Below the pieces are notes generated by a model. That model was given only the letters and a program-made list of their open reading frames with translations, was not told the DNA's origin and did not search any database. This document shows positions 7,909 through 15,807 of a stretch of 64,000 bases of DNA, one piece after another. Origin of the DNA: Pelotomaculum schinkii (GTDB taxonomy: Bacteria > Bacillota > Desulfotomaculia > Desulfotomaculales > Pelotomaculaceae); the NCBI RefSeq assembly GCF_004369205.1, contig NZ_QFGA01000004.1:248001-312000 (forward strand), read 5' to 3'. Each line of letters opens with the position of its first letter. The stretch's first letter is position 1. A program made the translations under genes and the position numbers.

Positions 7909-9171
7909 ATGAAAAAGGCTGAACAGATTTTAGGATTTATAGTGATCATTTTAGCATTATTAATAGGCACGACATTCTTAAAACCGGACATGCTATTTAG
8001 GCTTGTAATAGGTATAGGGCTTGGTTACTCATTGATGAGGGCTTACACAGGATTTGCAGGCAGTGTCAACCGTGCCTTCAACACCGGATCAACAAAATTA
8101 ATGAGAACAATGATGTTTATGTTTTTTATCTCGTGCATATTAACAACTGCTTTTTTGTTTAAGGCAGACCCAACTACCTATAGCCTCTGGATAAATCCAA
8201 TTAATTTTGGTTTGCTTCTTGGTGGACTGCTGTTTGGATTTGGTATGGCACTTTCATCCTGCTGCGCCTCCGGAGTGCTTACCGACCTTGTAACCGGCCT
8301 GCCCAGAGCTTTTGTTACATTGGTGTTCTTCGGTTTAGGAGTCTATTTAGGATTTCCTGTACAGAACACTGCATCCTGGGTCAAGCAATCCTGGTTTACA
8401 TCACCGGTAGGCCAAAAATTAGCAAAAGGTGTATTCCTTCCGGACCTGTTCAAATGGGATGGTCTTAACGGTTATCTTGGCGCATTAGTATTAACAGCAA
8501 TATTTTGTGGAATTGCTGTCTATATATCATATTGTTATGAAAGAAGACGTAAGGAGAATAACACATACACTGGCCACAACACGGAAATAGCTCAGGATTT
8601 GGATGAAAAGTTCGATAGCAAACAATTTAAGTTATTTAGTGAAGCAACCTATAATCGTTATTTTGTGAAACCCTGGACTTTGAAGCAGGGGGCTATAGCA
8701 CTCAGTATATTATTCGCCATATTAATGGGTGTTACTAAAGCAGGATGGGGAGCATCCACACCTTATGGAATTTGGTTTGGTAAAGTCCTAATGGTTTTTG
8801 GAGTTTCTGCAGATTCAGTTGCTGCCTTTGCCAAAATGAAACCGGATGCCTTTATTCAGCCGTTCTTTCAAAATGCCGTTTCAGTACAGAACTTTGGAAT
8901 AATACTCGGAACAGCCATATATTTGTTAACTGCCGGTGTATTCAAAAAGATATTCATGTCAGAGATGCATATTACACTAAGAGAAGTATTGCTGTTCGCG
9001 TTAGGCGGCCTCTCTATGGGGTTTGGTACAAGGCTATCAAACGGATGCAATGTGGGTGCATTGTATACACCCATTGCAAACTTTTCACTTTCAGGTTGGA
9101 TTTTTTTAATATTCCTGGTCTTAGGTGCAATCACAGGAAATATACTTGCCAAGAAGGCATTTGCACGATAG
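7909..9171 (+). CDS. YedE/YeeE family sulfur/selenium transport membrane protein (full-length, two-domain)
   Basis: This 420-residue protein has two YeeE/YedE halves. The first carries GFGMALSSCCASGVLTDLVTG (conserved Cys pair; about residue 115-135, here split as GFGMALSSCC and ASGVLTDLVTG). The second carries GGLSMGFGTRLSNGCNVGAL. About ten hydrophobic helices are visible. Family members import thiosulfate; long two-domain forms are also linked to selenium. I prefer ATG 7909 because the 35 codons before it are the hairpin region. A persulfide reductase follows 124 bases downstream, so imported sulfane sulfur is the likely cargo. The promoter side has been displaced by the IS110 insertion. 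Confidence 0.88.
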   Translation: MKKAEQILGFIVIILALLIGTTFLKPDMLFRLVIGIGLGYSLMRAYTGFAGSVNRAFNTGSTKLMRTMMFMFFISCILTTAFLFKADPTTYSLWINPINFGLLLGGLLFGFGMALSSCCASGVLTDLVTGLPRAFVTLVFFGLGVYLGFPVQNTASWVKQSWFTSPVGQKLAKGVFLPDLFKWDGLNGYLGALVLTAIFCGIAVYISYCYERRRKENNTYTGHNTEIAQDLDEKFDSKQFKLFSEATYNRYFVKPWTLKQGAIALSILFAILMGVTKAGWGASTPYGIWFGKVLMVFGVSADSVAAFAKMKPDAFIQPFFQNAVSVQNFGIILGTAIYLLTAGVFKKIFMSEMHITLREVLLFALGGLSMGFGTRLSNGCNVGALYTPIANFSLSGWIFLIFLVLGAITGNILAKKAFAR

Positions 9172-9295
9172 TAGAATAATTAACGGGATTATAAACTATT
9201 CGCGGTTGCATGGCTGTAAATTTCTGTTGCATGTCCAAGCTTTGATTTTTGAGATAGATAAAAATAATAGTTCTAATAAAAGAGAGGTCATTATT

Positions 9296-10993
9296 ATGAG
9301 CAAGAGAATACTCGTTGTCGGGGGAGTAGCCGGAGGAGCTTCAGTTGCAGCAAGGGCACGCAGAATCGATGAGGCGGCTGAGGTAATCATGTTTGATAGG
9401 GGCCCTCATGTATCTTTTTCTAACTGCTCGTTACCGTTTCATTTAAGTGGTATTGTACAAAACAGTGATGATTTAGTTATGATGAGTCCGGAGAAGTTTA
9501 AAAAACAATACAACATTGAAGCAAGAGTTAACAGTGAAGTTACGAAGATAAAGAGAGAAGAAAAGAAGATAGTAGTAAAAAATCTGATTACTGGAGAAGA
9601 ATATGAAGAGCCCTATGATAAACTGGTTTTATCTCCAGGTGCTAGCGCAATTCTCCCAAAAAGCATTGAAGAGATAACCAGACCCAATGTATTCACAGTA
9701 AGGAATGTAGTAGATATAAAGAAACTCCATGACTATATTGTTGTGTACAATATTGAGGATGTGGCAGTTGTTGGTGGTGGATTCATAGGTGTGGAAGCAG
9801 CAGAGAACTTGCGTTTGGCCGGTAAGAATGTCAGCCTCATAGAAGCATTTGACCAGATAATGGCGCCTTTTGATTATGACATGGCTCAGATACTTCAAAA
9901 GGAAATGATAGATAAGGGAGTAAACCTAATAATAGGTGATGGATTGAAGAAAATAAATGAAGACTCCCTAGAATTACAGTCAGGTAAGAAGGTAGCTGCA
10001 AAAGTAGTTGTGATGGCAATTGGTGTTAGTCCTGAAACCCGTCTTGCCAGGGAAGCAGGACTTGAAATCGGGGTAACAGGCGGCATCAAGGTTGACCATA
10101 ACTATTTGACTAATGATAAAGATATTTATGCTGTAGGCGATGCTATAGAGGTTTATAATCGATTGACCCATAAACCTTCAAGGTTAGCCCTTGCAGGCCC
10201 GGCACAAAGACAAGCCAGAGCAGCAGCTGACAATATGTATAACATTCCCCACAATAACAAGGGTGTAATAGGTTCATCTGTAGTTCATGTATTTGATTTA
10301 GGAGCCGCATCCACAGGGTTGAATGAAAAAACTGCAAAAGCAGCAGGAATTTCCTATGATTTCGTATATATAATCCCGGGAGACAAAGTGGGATTAATGC
10401 CGGATAGCTGTCCGATGCATTTCAAACTTATATATGAATATCCAACAGGTAGAATACTTGGAGCTCAAGCAATAGGAAAAGGGAACGTAGATAAGAGGAT
10501 AGATGTAATTGCCACAATGATTACAATGGGTGGAACGTTGGAAGACTTAAAGGAATTGGAGTTATGTTATGCACCTTTATTCAGTACCGCCAAGGATGTA
10601 GTGAATCATGCAGCTTTAGTAGGACTCAACCTCCTGTACGGAAGGTTTAAACAAGTTCCAGTGACCAAGGTTAGAGAATTGGTGGAAAATGATGAATTTA
10701 TCGTAGATGTAAGAGAGAAAGATGAATATGCAGAAGGACACCTTAAGAATGCTATCAACATTCCATTAAGTGAAATAAGGCAGAGACTGGATGAAATTCC
10801 AAAAGATGAGCCGGTATATCTACATTGTCGTTCCAGCCAGAGAAGCTACAATGCAGTTATGGCACTCCAAAATCTTGGGTATAACAATATAATCAACATA
10901 TCCGGTTCATATCTTGGAATATGCTGCTACGAATATTATCAAGACCAGGTAAGCGGAAGGGAAAAGATCGTTACGGAATATAACTTCAAATAA
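9296..10993 (+). CDS. CoA-disulfide / persulfide reductase with C-terminal rhodanese domain
   Basis: The 565-residue protein is a flavoprotein disulfide reductase fused to a rhodanese. FAD binding motif GGVAGGASVAARAR is at residues 9-22. The single redox Cys44 lies in SFSNCSLPF as in CoA-disulfide reductases. A NAD motif (VVGGGFIGVEAAE) and dimer domain follow. A rhodanese domain from about 460 has Cys511 in HCRSSQRSY. Related NADH-dependent persulfide reductases and polysulfide reductases use this design to reduce CoA persulfide to sulfide. ATG 9296 has AGAGAGG 8 bases upstream; the longer frame from 9125 overlaps yedE. It is the enzymatic end of the sulfur locus. Confidence 0.9.
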   Translation: MSKRILVVGGVAGGASVAARARRIDEAAEVIMFDRGPHVSFSNCSLPFHLSGIVQNSDDLVMMSPEKFKKQYNIEARVNSEVTKIKREEKKIVVKNLITGEEYEEPYDKLVLSPGASAILPKSIEEITRPNVFTVRNVVDIKKLHDYIVVYNIEDVAVVGGGFIGVEAAENLRLAGKNVSLIEAFDQIMAPFDYDMAQILQKEMIDKGVNLIIGDGLKKINEDSLELQSGKKVAAKVVVMAIGVSPETRLAREAGLEIGVTGGIKVDHNYLTNDKDIYAVGDAIEVYNRLTHKPSRLALAGPAQRQARAAADNMYNIPHNNKGVIGSSVVHVFDLGAASTGLNEKTAKAAGISYDFVYIIPGDKVGLMPDSCPMHFKLIYEYPTGRILGAQAIGKGNVDKRIDVIATMITMGGTLEDLKELELCYAPLFSTAKDVVNHAALVGLNLLYGRFKQVPVTKVRELVENDEFIVDVREKDEYAEGHLKNAINIPLSEIRQRLDEIPKDEPVYLHCRSSQRSYNAVMALQNLGYNNIINISGSYLGICCYEYYQDQVSGREKIVTEYNFK

Positions 10994-11110
10994 AGATTGA
11001 TTTGATGAGAAAAATTAGAACAGGATAGATGTATTTGCCTTAGCGGTATTAATGTTGAATTAAAGGTTTAAAATAAACCATTCTTCTCAGCAGATATATG
11101 GAAGCAATAA

Positions 11111-11136
11111 GCGAGTAGTTTTCTACTCGCTTTTTT
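11111..11136 (+). terminator. intrinsic terminator after persulfide reductase gene
   Basis: GCGAGTAG (11111-11118), loop TTTT, CTACTCGC (11123-11130), then TTTTTT. This is a perfect 8-bp stem with a T-run, 118 bases after the stop codon. Confidence 0.9.
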
Positions 11137-11367
11137 ATGTCTATTTGGTTATGATGTAGGTACTAAAAAGTCGCGAATCCGTGCTGCGTAAGGGAATTTA
11201 TTATTACCGGCTATCAGACCGAAAAGTTGGGTATATCTTAGTCGATGAGCTACAGGAGGTACCATGCTCTGGGTTTAATTGGGGAAGATAACTCTTTAGC
11301 TTATGTTTTTCTACTGTTGATTTGAAACGGTACGGACCGCCTCCACCATCAATTTAGGTGATTATAG

Positions 11368-11395
11368 ATGCCATGCGGTCAAAGCCGCATGGCAT
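11368..11395. repeat. 11-bp perfect hairpin
   Basis: ATGCCATGCGG (11368-11378) and CCGCATGGCAT (11385-11395) are perfect complements around a 6-base loop. The next T-run is 15 bases later (GGGGTTTTTT), so it is not a textbook terminator. Confidence 0.55.
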
Positions 11396-11539
11396 CCGCC
11401 TTTTCGGGGTTTTTTACCCTCGTTTTTTGTGCCTTTGTTTTATAGATGACATAGGCTTGTCCGATAGCGATTTGAAAAGGGTGAAAACAGCTTTGAAAGA
11501 AAAACTGGGGAGATAATAAATAAAGAAGGGGAATGTAAA

Positions 11540-11953
11540 ATGTGGAAATGCCCGAAATGCGGACGCAGCTTCAAAAACACGAATCAAGACCATTATTGCG
11601 GTTCGGTAGCAACAATTGATGACTACATCGCCGCGCAAGCCGAGGACGTTCAGCCACTCCTGCGACAAATCCGCGAAACGATACGCGCCGCCGCGCCGAA
11701 CGCCAAAGAGAAAGTCTCGTGGCAGATGCCTACGTTCTGGCAGGGCGAGAACCTTATCCACTTCGCGGCGGCGAGGAAACATATCGGCATTTATCCAGGG
11801 GGCCAGGCGGTCGGCGTGTTCTCCGAGCGGTTGAAGGATTACAAGACCTCCAAAGGCGCGATACAACTGCCGCTCGGCAAGCCGATTGACTATGAGTTAA
11901 TCGCCGACATCACACGCTGGCGGGTACAACAGTTGGAGGAGGATCAGAAATGA
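11540..11953 (+). CDS. DUF1801-domain protein with N-terminal zinc ribbon
   Basis: The 137-residue protein begins with a small metal-binding knuckle (Cys4, Cys7, His18, Cys20) and continues with a DUF1801 (YdhG/frataxin-like fold) domain: AQAEDVQPLLRQIRETI, then EKVSWQMPTFW, then HIGIYP and LPLGKPIDYELI. The family's role is unsettled; some members are called iron chaperones. Its base composition is markedly more GC-rich than neighbours, which suggests transfer. A GAAGGGGA site precedes the ATG. It seems to stand alone between the sulfur locus and a toxin-antitoxin pair. Confidence 0.8.
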   Translation: MWKCPKCGRSFKNTNQDHYCGSVATIDDYIAAQAEDVQPLLRQIRETIRAAAPNAKEKVSWQMPTFWQGENLIHFAAARKHIGIYPGGQAVGVFSERLKDYKTSKGAIQLPLGKPIDYELIADITRWRVQQLEEDQK

Positions 11954-12065
11954 AAAACGACCTCCTTGGACTACCGTAAGTCCCTCGGGAAACCTTGTAT
12001 ACCTTAAGAATTTGTTTGAGCAATTTTTGATTCTGGGTTTTATTACATAAGCATATATATTTATT

Positions 12066-12094
12066 TTGACAACATATCAATATTTTGATAAAAT
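12066..12094 (+). promoter_or_regulatory. sigma-A promoter of toxin-antitoxin pair
   Basis: TTGACA (12066-12071), 17-base spacer, TAAAAT (12089-12094). It lies 30 bases upstream of the antitoxin start, with AGGAGGTG between. Confidence 0.8.
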
Positions 12095-12124
12095 ATGAGT
12101 ACAAAGCGGATAGGAGGTGTTGTT

Positions 12125-12397
12125 ATGGCCACTATCAGGCCAAGTTCAGACTTACGCAATAAATACAATGAAATCTCAGAGTTTTGTAACAAATATAACG
12201 AGCCGGTGTTTATCACCAAGAATGGTACAGGCGATTTGGTTATCTTGTCAAATGCCGAGTATGAGCGTTTGAGCGGAAAATACGAACTGTCCCGCCTGCT
12301 TGACGAAGCTCTGGCATCCATGAAAAAAGGAACAGGCCGTCCGGCAGAGGAAGTATTTGCTGAGATTGAGAGGGAATTCGGCTTTGACAGAATATAA
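12125..12397 (+). CDS. Phd/YefM-family antitoxin
   Basis: The 90-residue protein has the YefM/Phd beta-alpha fold: MATIRPSSDLRNKYNEISEF, then EPVFITKNGTGDLVILSNAEYERL. This part binds operator DNA, and a C-terminal acidic helix (about 65-90) would mask the toxin. ATG 12125 is preceded at optimal distance by AGGAGGTG. The 3' end overlaps the toxin gene by 14 bases, typical of translationally coupled toxin-antitoxin operons. Antitoxin and complex usually repress the promoter just upstream. Confidence 0.88.
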   Translation: MATIRPSSDLRNKYNEISEFCNKYNEPVFITKNGTGDLVILSNAEYERLSGKYELSRLLDEALASMKKGTGRPAEEVFAEIEREFGFDRI

Positions 12398-12698
12398 GGT
12401 TGTCATCGAATTCCCCGCTCAGAGGGATTTGCAAGGTATTCTCCGTTATATAACTGCCACGCTAAAAGAACCTGTGATTGCCAGGCGAATTTACATATCA
12501 ATCAAGGAGCAGATTCTGACACTGAGTCAAATGCCGTTGCGGCACAGCGTTGTTCAGGATCAACAGTATGCCGCAATTGGAGTCCGCAAGCTGTTGGTTG
12601 AAAACTATATCGCATTCTATATTGTTAACGAAGCAAAGTGCGAAGTCCATGTACTGCGTATCCTCTATAACCGCAGAGAGTGGCAAAATATTTTATAG
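12384..12698 (+). CDS. RelE/ParE-family toxin
   Basis: The 104-residue protein matches ParE/RelE-type toxins: EYKVVIEFPAQRDLQGILRY at the start, IARRIYISIKEQI in the middle and RKLLVENYIAFYIVNE, then VHVLRILYNRREW at the end (RILYNRR is the family's C-terminal signature). ParE poisons gyrase and RelE cleaves mRNA at the ribosome; the subtype cannot be settled here. I choose TTG 12384, after AGAGGGA inside the antitoxin gene; the frame from 12357 has no better site. It is followed by a perfect terminator. Confidence 0.87.
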   Translation: MTEYKVVIEFPAQRDLQGILRYITATLKEPVIARRIYISIKEQILTLSQMPLRHSVVQDQQYAAIGVRKLLVENYIAFYIVNEAKCEVHVLRILYNRREWQNIL

Positions 12699-12763
12699 AA
12701 CTATTGGTTATATACATATTGATGAAGAGGCATCTTTTGTTACCTAACTTTCCATGTTAAAAG

Positions 12764-12799
12764 CTACATTTTCTTGTTAAAATGCACAAGAAAATGTAG
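12764..12799 (+). terminator. 13-bp hairpin after toxin
   Basis: CTACATTTTCTTG (12764-12776) pairs perfectly with CAAGAAAATGTAG (12787-12799), followed by TTTATTTATAT. It closes the toxin-antitoxin operon. Confidence 0.75.
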
Positions 12800-12813
12800 T
12801 TTATTTATATATT

Positions 12814-13107
12814 ATGATGGCGGAACTGGACAGTATCGACGCGATCGTGATTGGATCGCCAGTATATTATGCAGGACCGACCGGCCAACTTACCGCGTTT
12901 TTGGACCGGTTGTTCTTTAGTGTTGCTTTATGGCGCGGCCGTGTCTGGCCGTGCTCGGTCATCCTTGTGGGTCTGGTAAAGCGGGGCCTTGCAGTACATT
13001 CAGGAGCGGCTGCTCCTGTTCCCAGTAGGGTTATTGCTGCTGTACCTACTACCATATTCCCGGTGCGGTTGCCCCATTTCCAATGCCGGGCCGCTGTCCG
13101 GCATTGA
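12814..13107 (+). pseudogene. NADPH-dependent FMN reductase / flavodoxin-fold remnant
   Basis: The first 30 codons (LDSIDAIVIGSPVYYAGPTG, then QLTAFLDRLFFS) match the middle of flavodoxin-fold NAD(P)H:FMN reductases, the loop that holds the flavin. The N-terminal third with the phosphate-binding loop is missing. After about 12925 the frame gives low-complexity sequence without family similarity. The piece begins right after the toxin-antitoxin terminator, consistent with a deletion or insertion joint there. Confidence 0.65.
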
Positions 13108-13202
13108 AAGTTGTTAGAGAATATAGATCACAGTAAAACTGGATTTACCAGTAGTGAGCTTATAAGGGTAATTTCCTCTTTAAAAGGCTTATATGAAACA
13201 AA

Positions 13203-13226
13203 AAAGCCGGAGCTTAAACCGGCTTT
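13203..13226 (-). terminator. terminator (mainly minus strand)
   Basis: AAAGCCGG (13203-13210) and CCGGCTTT (13219-13226) form an 8-bp stem. On the minus strand it is followed by TTTTTGTTTC, a good intrinsic terminator just after the YgiT-type gene. Confidence 0.8.
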
Positions 13227-13228
13227 CT

Positions 13229-13477
13229 TTAATAAGGATGTCCTGTTTTTGGAAAGTTGTAAACAGGAATTTGAATTAATTTTTTATTGGCAGGTGGAGT
13301 CTTGCGTAAACGATCCAGTTCTTCACACACTTCGGGCTCAAAATACTGCTCACCACAATTATCGCAAACCCAAGAGGGAACGTTCTCTATCAATGTCAAA
13401 TCATTACCCCACCAGTTTTCAGCTGTAATCAATTTTTTGGTCGTTTTACCGCCGCACAAGAAACACTTTTTAATCAT
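13229..13477 (-). CDS. YgiT-type zinc-finger protein (MqsA N-domain-like antitoxin)
   Basis: The 82-residue protein has the YgiT pattern: MIKKCFLCGGKTTKKLITA with Cys5/Cys8, and VPSWVCDNCGEQY with Cys38/Cys41, which together bind one zinc. The family covers the N-terminal half of MqsA antitoxins. The C-terminal HTH domain of MqsA is absent, as in many short YgiT proteins. It follows a DUF4258 gene with a 4-base gap, and this pairing recurs as a toxin-antitoxin-like module. The tail IQIPVYNF is typical of the short form. Confidence 0.85.
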   Translation of the reverse strand: MIKKCFLCGGKTTKKLITAENWWGNDLTLIENVPSWVCDNCGEQYFEPEVCEELDRLRKTPPANKKLIQIPVYNFPKTGHPY

Positions 13478-13481
13478 TTTG

Positions 13482-13835
13482 TCAATTCACCCCACGTGTT
13501 TTAGGATCCTTCCACTTGGGAGGCTCGGGAAAATATGCGGTTATTATAACAAAGGTGCCTGAAGGGTCAAAAGCACAAACGGAGTGTACCGGCTGACCAT
13601 CTTTAGTATGACCCAGCACAAGACAACTGTGGCCACGCTGGTCTTCAGGGTAATCTTCAATAATCTCTCCATTCGCTATGGCGATGACTAGGTCAAAATC
13701 TCTTATGCATCGCTGTCCTGCCCTTATTCTGGCGTGACGGCTTAAAACCCATTCACCTTTAAGTATTTTATCACGGATTTTCAAGATATCCAATGTATCG
13801 TCCCACATATAAAGCAAAGGGATTTGAACACTCAC
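13482..13835 (-). CDS. DUF4258 protein, probable toxin partner of YgiT
   Basis: The 117-residue protein contains a DUF4258 domain: LSRHARIRAGQRCIRDFDL, then IIEDYPEDQRGHSCLVLGHT and PVHSVCAF. DUF4258 proteins are small RelE/BrnT-like candidates for mRNA-targeting toxins paired with YgiT or HTH antitoxins. GTG 13835 has AAAGGGA upstream; a later in-frame ATG (13808) is possible. The Shine-Dalgarno and codons 4-9 are the two arms of a perfect 14-bp inverted repeat, so translation from GTG 13835 could be shut by an mRNA hairpin. The toxin activity is inference from the family and the pairing. Confidence 0.75.
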   Translation of the reverse strand: MSVQIPLLYMWDDTLDILKIRDKILKGEWVLSRHARIRAGQRCIRDFDLVIAIANGEIIEDYPEDQRGHSCLVLGHTKDGQPVHSVCAFDPSGTFVIITAYFPEPPKWKDPKTRGVN

Positions 13836-13857
13836 GGTTTAAGTCCCTTTGCTTTAT
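13809..13857. promoter_or_regulatory. 14-bp perfect inverted repeat over the DUF4258 start
   Basis: ATAAAGCAAAGGGA (13809-13822) and TCCCTTTGCTTTAT (13844-13857) are exact complements separated by 21 bases holding the GTG start. In RNA the AAAGGGA Shine-Dalgarno would be paired. It may act as an operator for autoregulation or as a translational switch. The 280 bases to its right hold no recognisable gene. Confidence 0.7.
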
Positions 13858-14137
13858 GATTATGCCGATATTTTGGAGTAGCCGATGGTTTATTGTGTTC
13901 AAGCTGTTCCTGCCGGAAGCGCACCCGCCGCCTGCAACGCTGTCCGCCTCGCCAGAGGAAGATGGTTGCAAGCTTTATCGAGATTGCGCATCACCTTGGT
14001 CATTTGTTTCATGTGTTATGTGTGCGAAATAAATTGGACGCTGGATGAGTAGATTAAGGATACATTAGCTTGTCATTGATAAAAATTTAGAAAAAATAGT
14101 ATAATATCTCTAAAATATCAAGGAAGGAAGTTTATCG

Positions 14138-14572
14138 ATGATAGGTGTAGAAATCGATATGATCGTATCCGACAGCCTAAAAGCGTTAAGTTTATATGAA
14201 AAAATTTTTAATGTGGAGCGCATTGAGGTCACAGCTTACAGCAAAGGGAAAAATGAGGCTGTTTTTAATATGTATGGCACGCGGTTTCACATGCTTGATG
14301 AAAACCCTGACTTTATGCTTGTAGCGCCGAAACTCAGTGATCCCAAGCCTATGTGGTGCAACATCATCGTATCCGATATAAGAGAAACTTTCTCAAAGGC
14401 GCTTAATGCAGGATGCATTGAAGTACAGCCAATCACCGAGCTTGACGATTTCGGTGTGATAAACGCGATATTTACTGACCCGTTCGGCTATATGTGGATG
14501 CTCCATCAAATCGTGCGCGAGGTTAGCTTTGAGGAGCGCTGCGGCATCATGGAGGAGAAATTAGGGAAATAG
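14138..14572 (+). CDS. VOC-family (glyoxalase/PhnB-like) protein
   Basis: The 144-residue protein shows two beta-alpha-beta-beta-beta repeats of the vicinal-oxygen-chelate fold: EIDMIVSDSLKALSLYEKIF, then FNMYGTRFHMLDENPD, and NIIVSDIRETFSKALNAG with FTDPFGYMWMLHQ. The PhnB-like subgroup is widespread and mostly uncharacterised. Its start has AAGGAAGGAAG upstream. It appears monocistronic and complete. A substrate cannot be named from the sequence. Confidence 0.82.
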   Translation: MIGVEIDMIVSDSLKALSLYEKIFNVERIEVTAYSKGKNEAVFNMYGTRFHMLDENPDFMLVAPKLSDPKPMWCNIIVSDIRETFSKALNAGCIEVQPITELDDFGVINAIFTDPFGYMWMLHQIVREVSFEERCGIMEEKLGK

Positions 14573-14613
14573 TGGGTGCTTTCATGAAATAACTTATGGA
14601 GAAAATACATCTA

Positions 14614-14641
14614 TTGACAACTTGATTTTTTAGGCTATAGT
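14614..14641 (+). promoter_or_regulatory. sigma-A promoter of GPP34-MerR operon
   Basis: TTGACA (14614-14619), 16-base spacer, TATAGT (14636-14641), 55 bases upstream of the GPP34 start, which has AAGGAG. Confidence 0.7.
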
Positions 14642-14695
14642 TAAATCATAAGTAGTAAGTGATAAGTAATAACTAATCTATAAGGAGATAATACC

Positions 14696-15361
14696 ATGAA
14701 AGATCTGTCAATTTCTCAGGAATATGTATTATGTTCTTTAAACAAAAAAGGGAAATTCCCTGCACTTAGTACAGAAATTCCCGTTTGTGTTTTGGCAGGC
14801 GGGTTAACCGAACTGCTAGCAAGCAATTGTATTCAAATAGACGAAAAGAATAAGGTTTGCGTGATAGGCAATTTAAGCGAGAAACAATTCCATTTGAAAT
14901 CTCTTTTTGACTGGCTCAATACATCCAAACCAATGAAAATCGAAAAAATTACTCAGGAATATAGCCTGACCTTTACCGATAAGAGACTGAATGCATTGGT
15001 AACGGATATTGGAAATTCTTTGGCTGACAGAGGTTGTGTGACCTCTCGAAAAGGCGGCATCTTCGGCAATAAATTTTATTTTATCCCCAATCCGGACGAA
15101 GTTGATAAAGTGATACAAAAGATAAGAGCGGAGTTGCTTGAAAACGGAACCATATCCGATGAAACAGTGGCACTGGTTAGTCTGCTGGAAAAAAGCCATC
15201 AGATAAAAAAATATTTTTCTAAATATGAGTCTGAACAATTAAAGGCCCGTTTAAAAGAAATCAAAGAAGCTCCTTCCAATCAGTTGGTAAAGCAAATGGT
15301 GGATTATGTTGATATGATTATCGCTGTTACTGCCGTTGCCGCGATATCGACAGCGCATTAA
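14696..15361 (+). CDS. GPP34-family protein (bacterial GOLPH3 homologue)
   Basis: The 221-residue protein has the GPP34 arrangement: SQEYVLCSLNKKGKFP, CVLAGGLTELLASNCIQIDE, then a helical core (MKIEKITQEYSLTFTDKRLN) and the hydrophobic hairpin KGGIFGNKFYFIPN, which in GOLPH3 inserts into membranes. Eukaryotic relatives bind PI4P in the Golgi; bacterial members are common in Actinobacteria and Firmicutes with unknown roles. It is co-transcribed with a small MerR-type protein 14 bases downstream, under a clear promoter, so the two probably act together. The C-terminus is hydrophobic (IIAVTAVAAIS). Confidence 0.85.
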   Translation: MKDLSISQEYVLCSLNKKGKFPALSTEIPVCVLAGGLTELLASNCIQIDEKNKVCVIGNLSEKQFHLKSLFDWLNTSKPMKIEKITQEYSLTFTDKRLNALVTDIGNSLADRGCVTSRKGGIFGNKFYFIPNPDEVDKVIQKIRAELLENGTISDETVALVSLLEKSHQIKKYFSKYESEQLKARLKEIKEAPSNQLVKQMVDYVDMIIAVTAVAAISTAH

Positions 15362-15375
15362 GGGAGTTTTGTATC

Positions 15376-15639
15376 GTGTCAAGGCAGAGAAGCATAGAAG
15401 TGATAGAGAGCTCTCCATACGTTACGATTGGAGAACTGGTAAGATTAACAGGCGTGAGATACAGCACACTCAAATTTTATACCGAAGAAGGCATGTTAGT
15501 TTTTGAACAAGCGGAAGAAAATTTAACGAGAAGATATAAACGTGTCGATACGATCCAGCGTATTTCCTACATTAAAAGTTTGAGAGCGGAAGGCAAAACC
15601 ATTCCGCAAATTAAAGATATTCTCAACCAAACAAAATAA
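15376..15639 (+). CDS. MerR-type HTH protein, DNA-binding domain only
   Basis: The 87-residue protein is a single MerR winged HTH: YVTIGELVRLTGVRYSTLKF, then YTEEGMLVFEQAEENLTRRYKR, and IKSLRAEGKTIPQIKDIL. There is no effector domain and almost no dimerisation helix. The start is GTG 15376 after AAGGGAG. It is the second gene of the GPP34 operon. It may repress that operon. A hairpin terminator of the repeat family described at 15664 follows. Confidence 0.82.
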   Translation: MSRQRSIEVIESSPYVTIGELVRLTGVRYSTLKFYTEEGMLVFEQAEENLTRRYKRVDTIQRISYIKSLRAEGKTIPQIKDILNQTK

Positions 15640-15663
15640 AGTATAATACGTCAAAACAGGTCT

Positions 15664-15710
15664 ACGGGCTTTTTGAAAGCAATTTCAGAAAGCCCGTTTT
15701 CCATAGATGC
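15664..15710 (+). repeat. covarying hairpin repeat, copy 1
   Basis: A 15-bp hairpin (15664-15697) with a GCAA tetraloop (15679-15682), followed by TTTTCCATAGATGC. The second copy is at 20520-20566. Differences between copies keep the pairing (see finding). Here it also works as the terminator of the GPP34-MerR operon. Confidence 0.75.
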
Positions 15711-15755
15711 ATCTAAATCGGAGTTCTTATAAAGTTCAGGATGTAACAAATTTCT

Positions 15756-15777
15756 TTACAGAACATATGTTCTGTAA
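15756..15777 (+). promoter_or_regulatory. LexA (SOS) box
   Basis: A perfect 22-bp palindrome (arms TTACAGAACAT and ATGTTCTGTAA) whose core GAACATATGTTC matches the Gram-positive LexA consensus GAACNNNNGTTC. It lies 31 bases before the radical SAM start and overlaps the likely -10 region. Confidence 0.85.
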
Positions 15778-15807
15778 TATGATAAAGACTGTAAGGAGTT
15801 GAGCGGG

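Larger units (their letters stand above)
11000..11539. other. intergenic region after the sulfur locus
   Basis: No gene is seen. It holds a terminator at 11111-11136, a GC-rich hairpin at 11368-11395 and, just before the next gene, a GAAGGGGA Shine-Dalgarno. Between 11140 and 11365 nothing is recognised; it may be decayed sequence. Confidence 0.5.

Noticed and set aside
13111-13428. Open frame between the flavin-reductase remnant and the YgiT gene
   Set aside because: The second half is the shadow of the YgiT gene and contains the terminator; the first 30 codons have no match.
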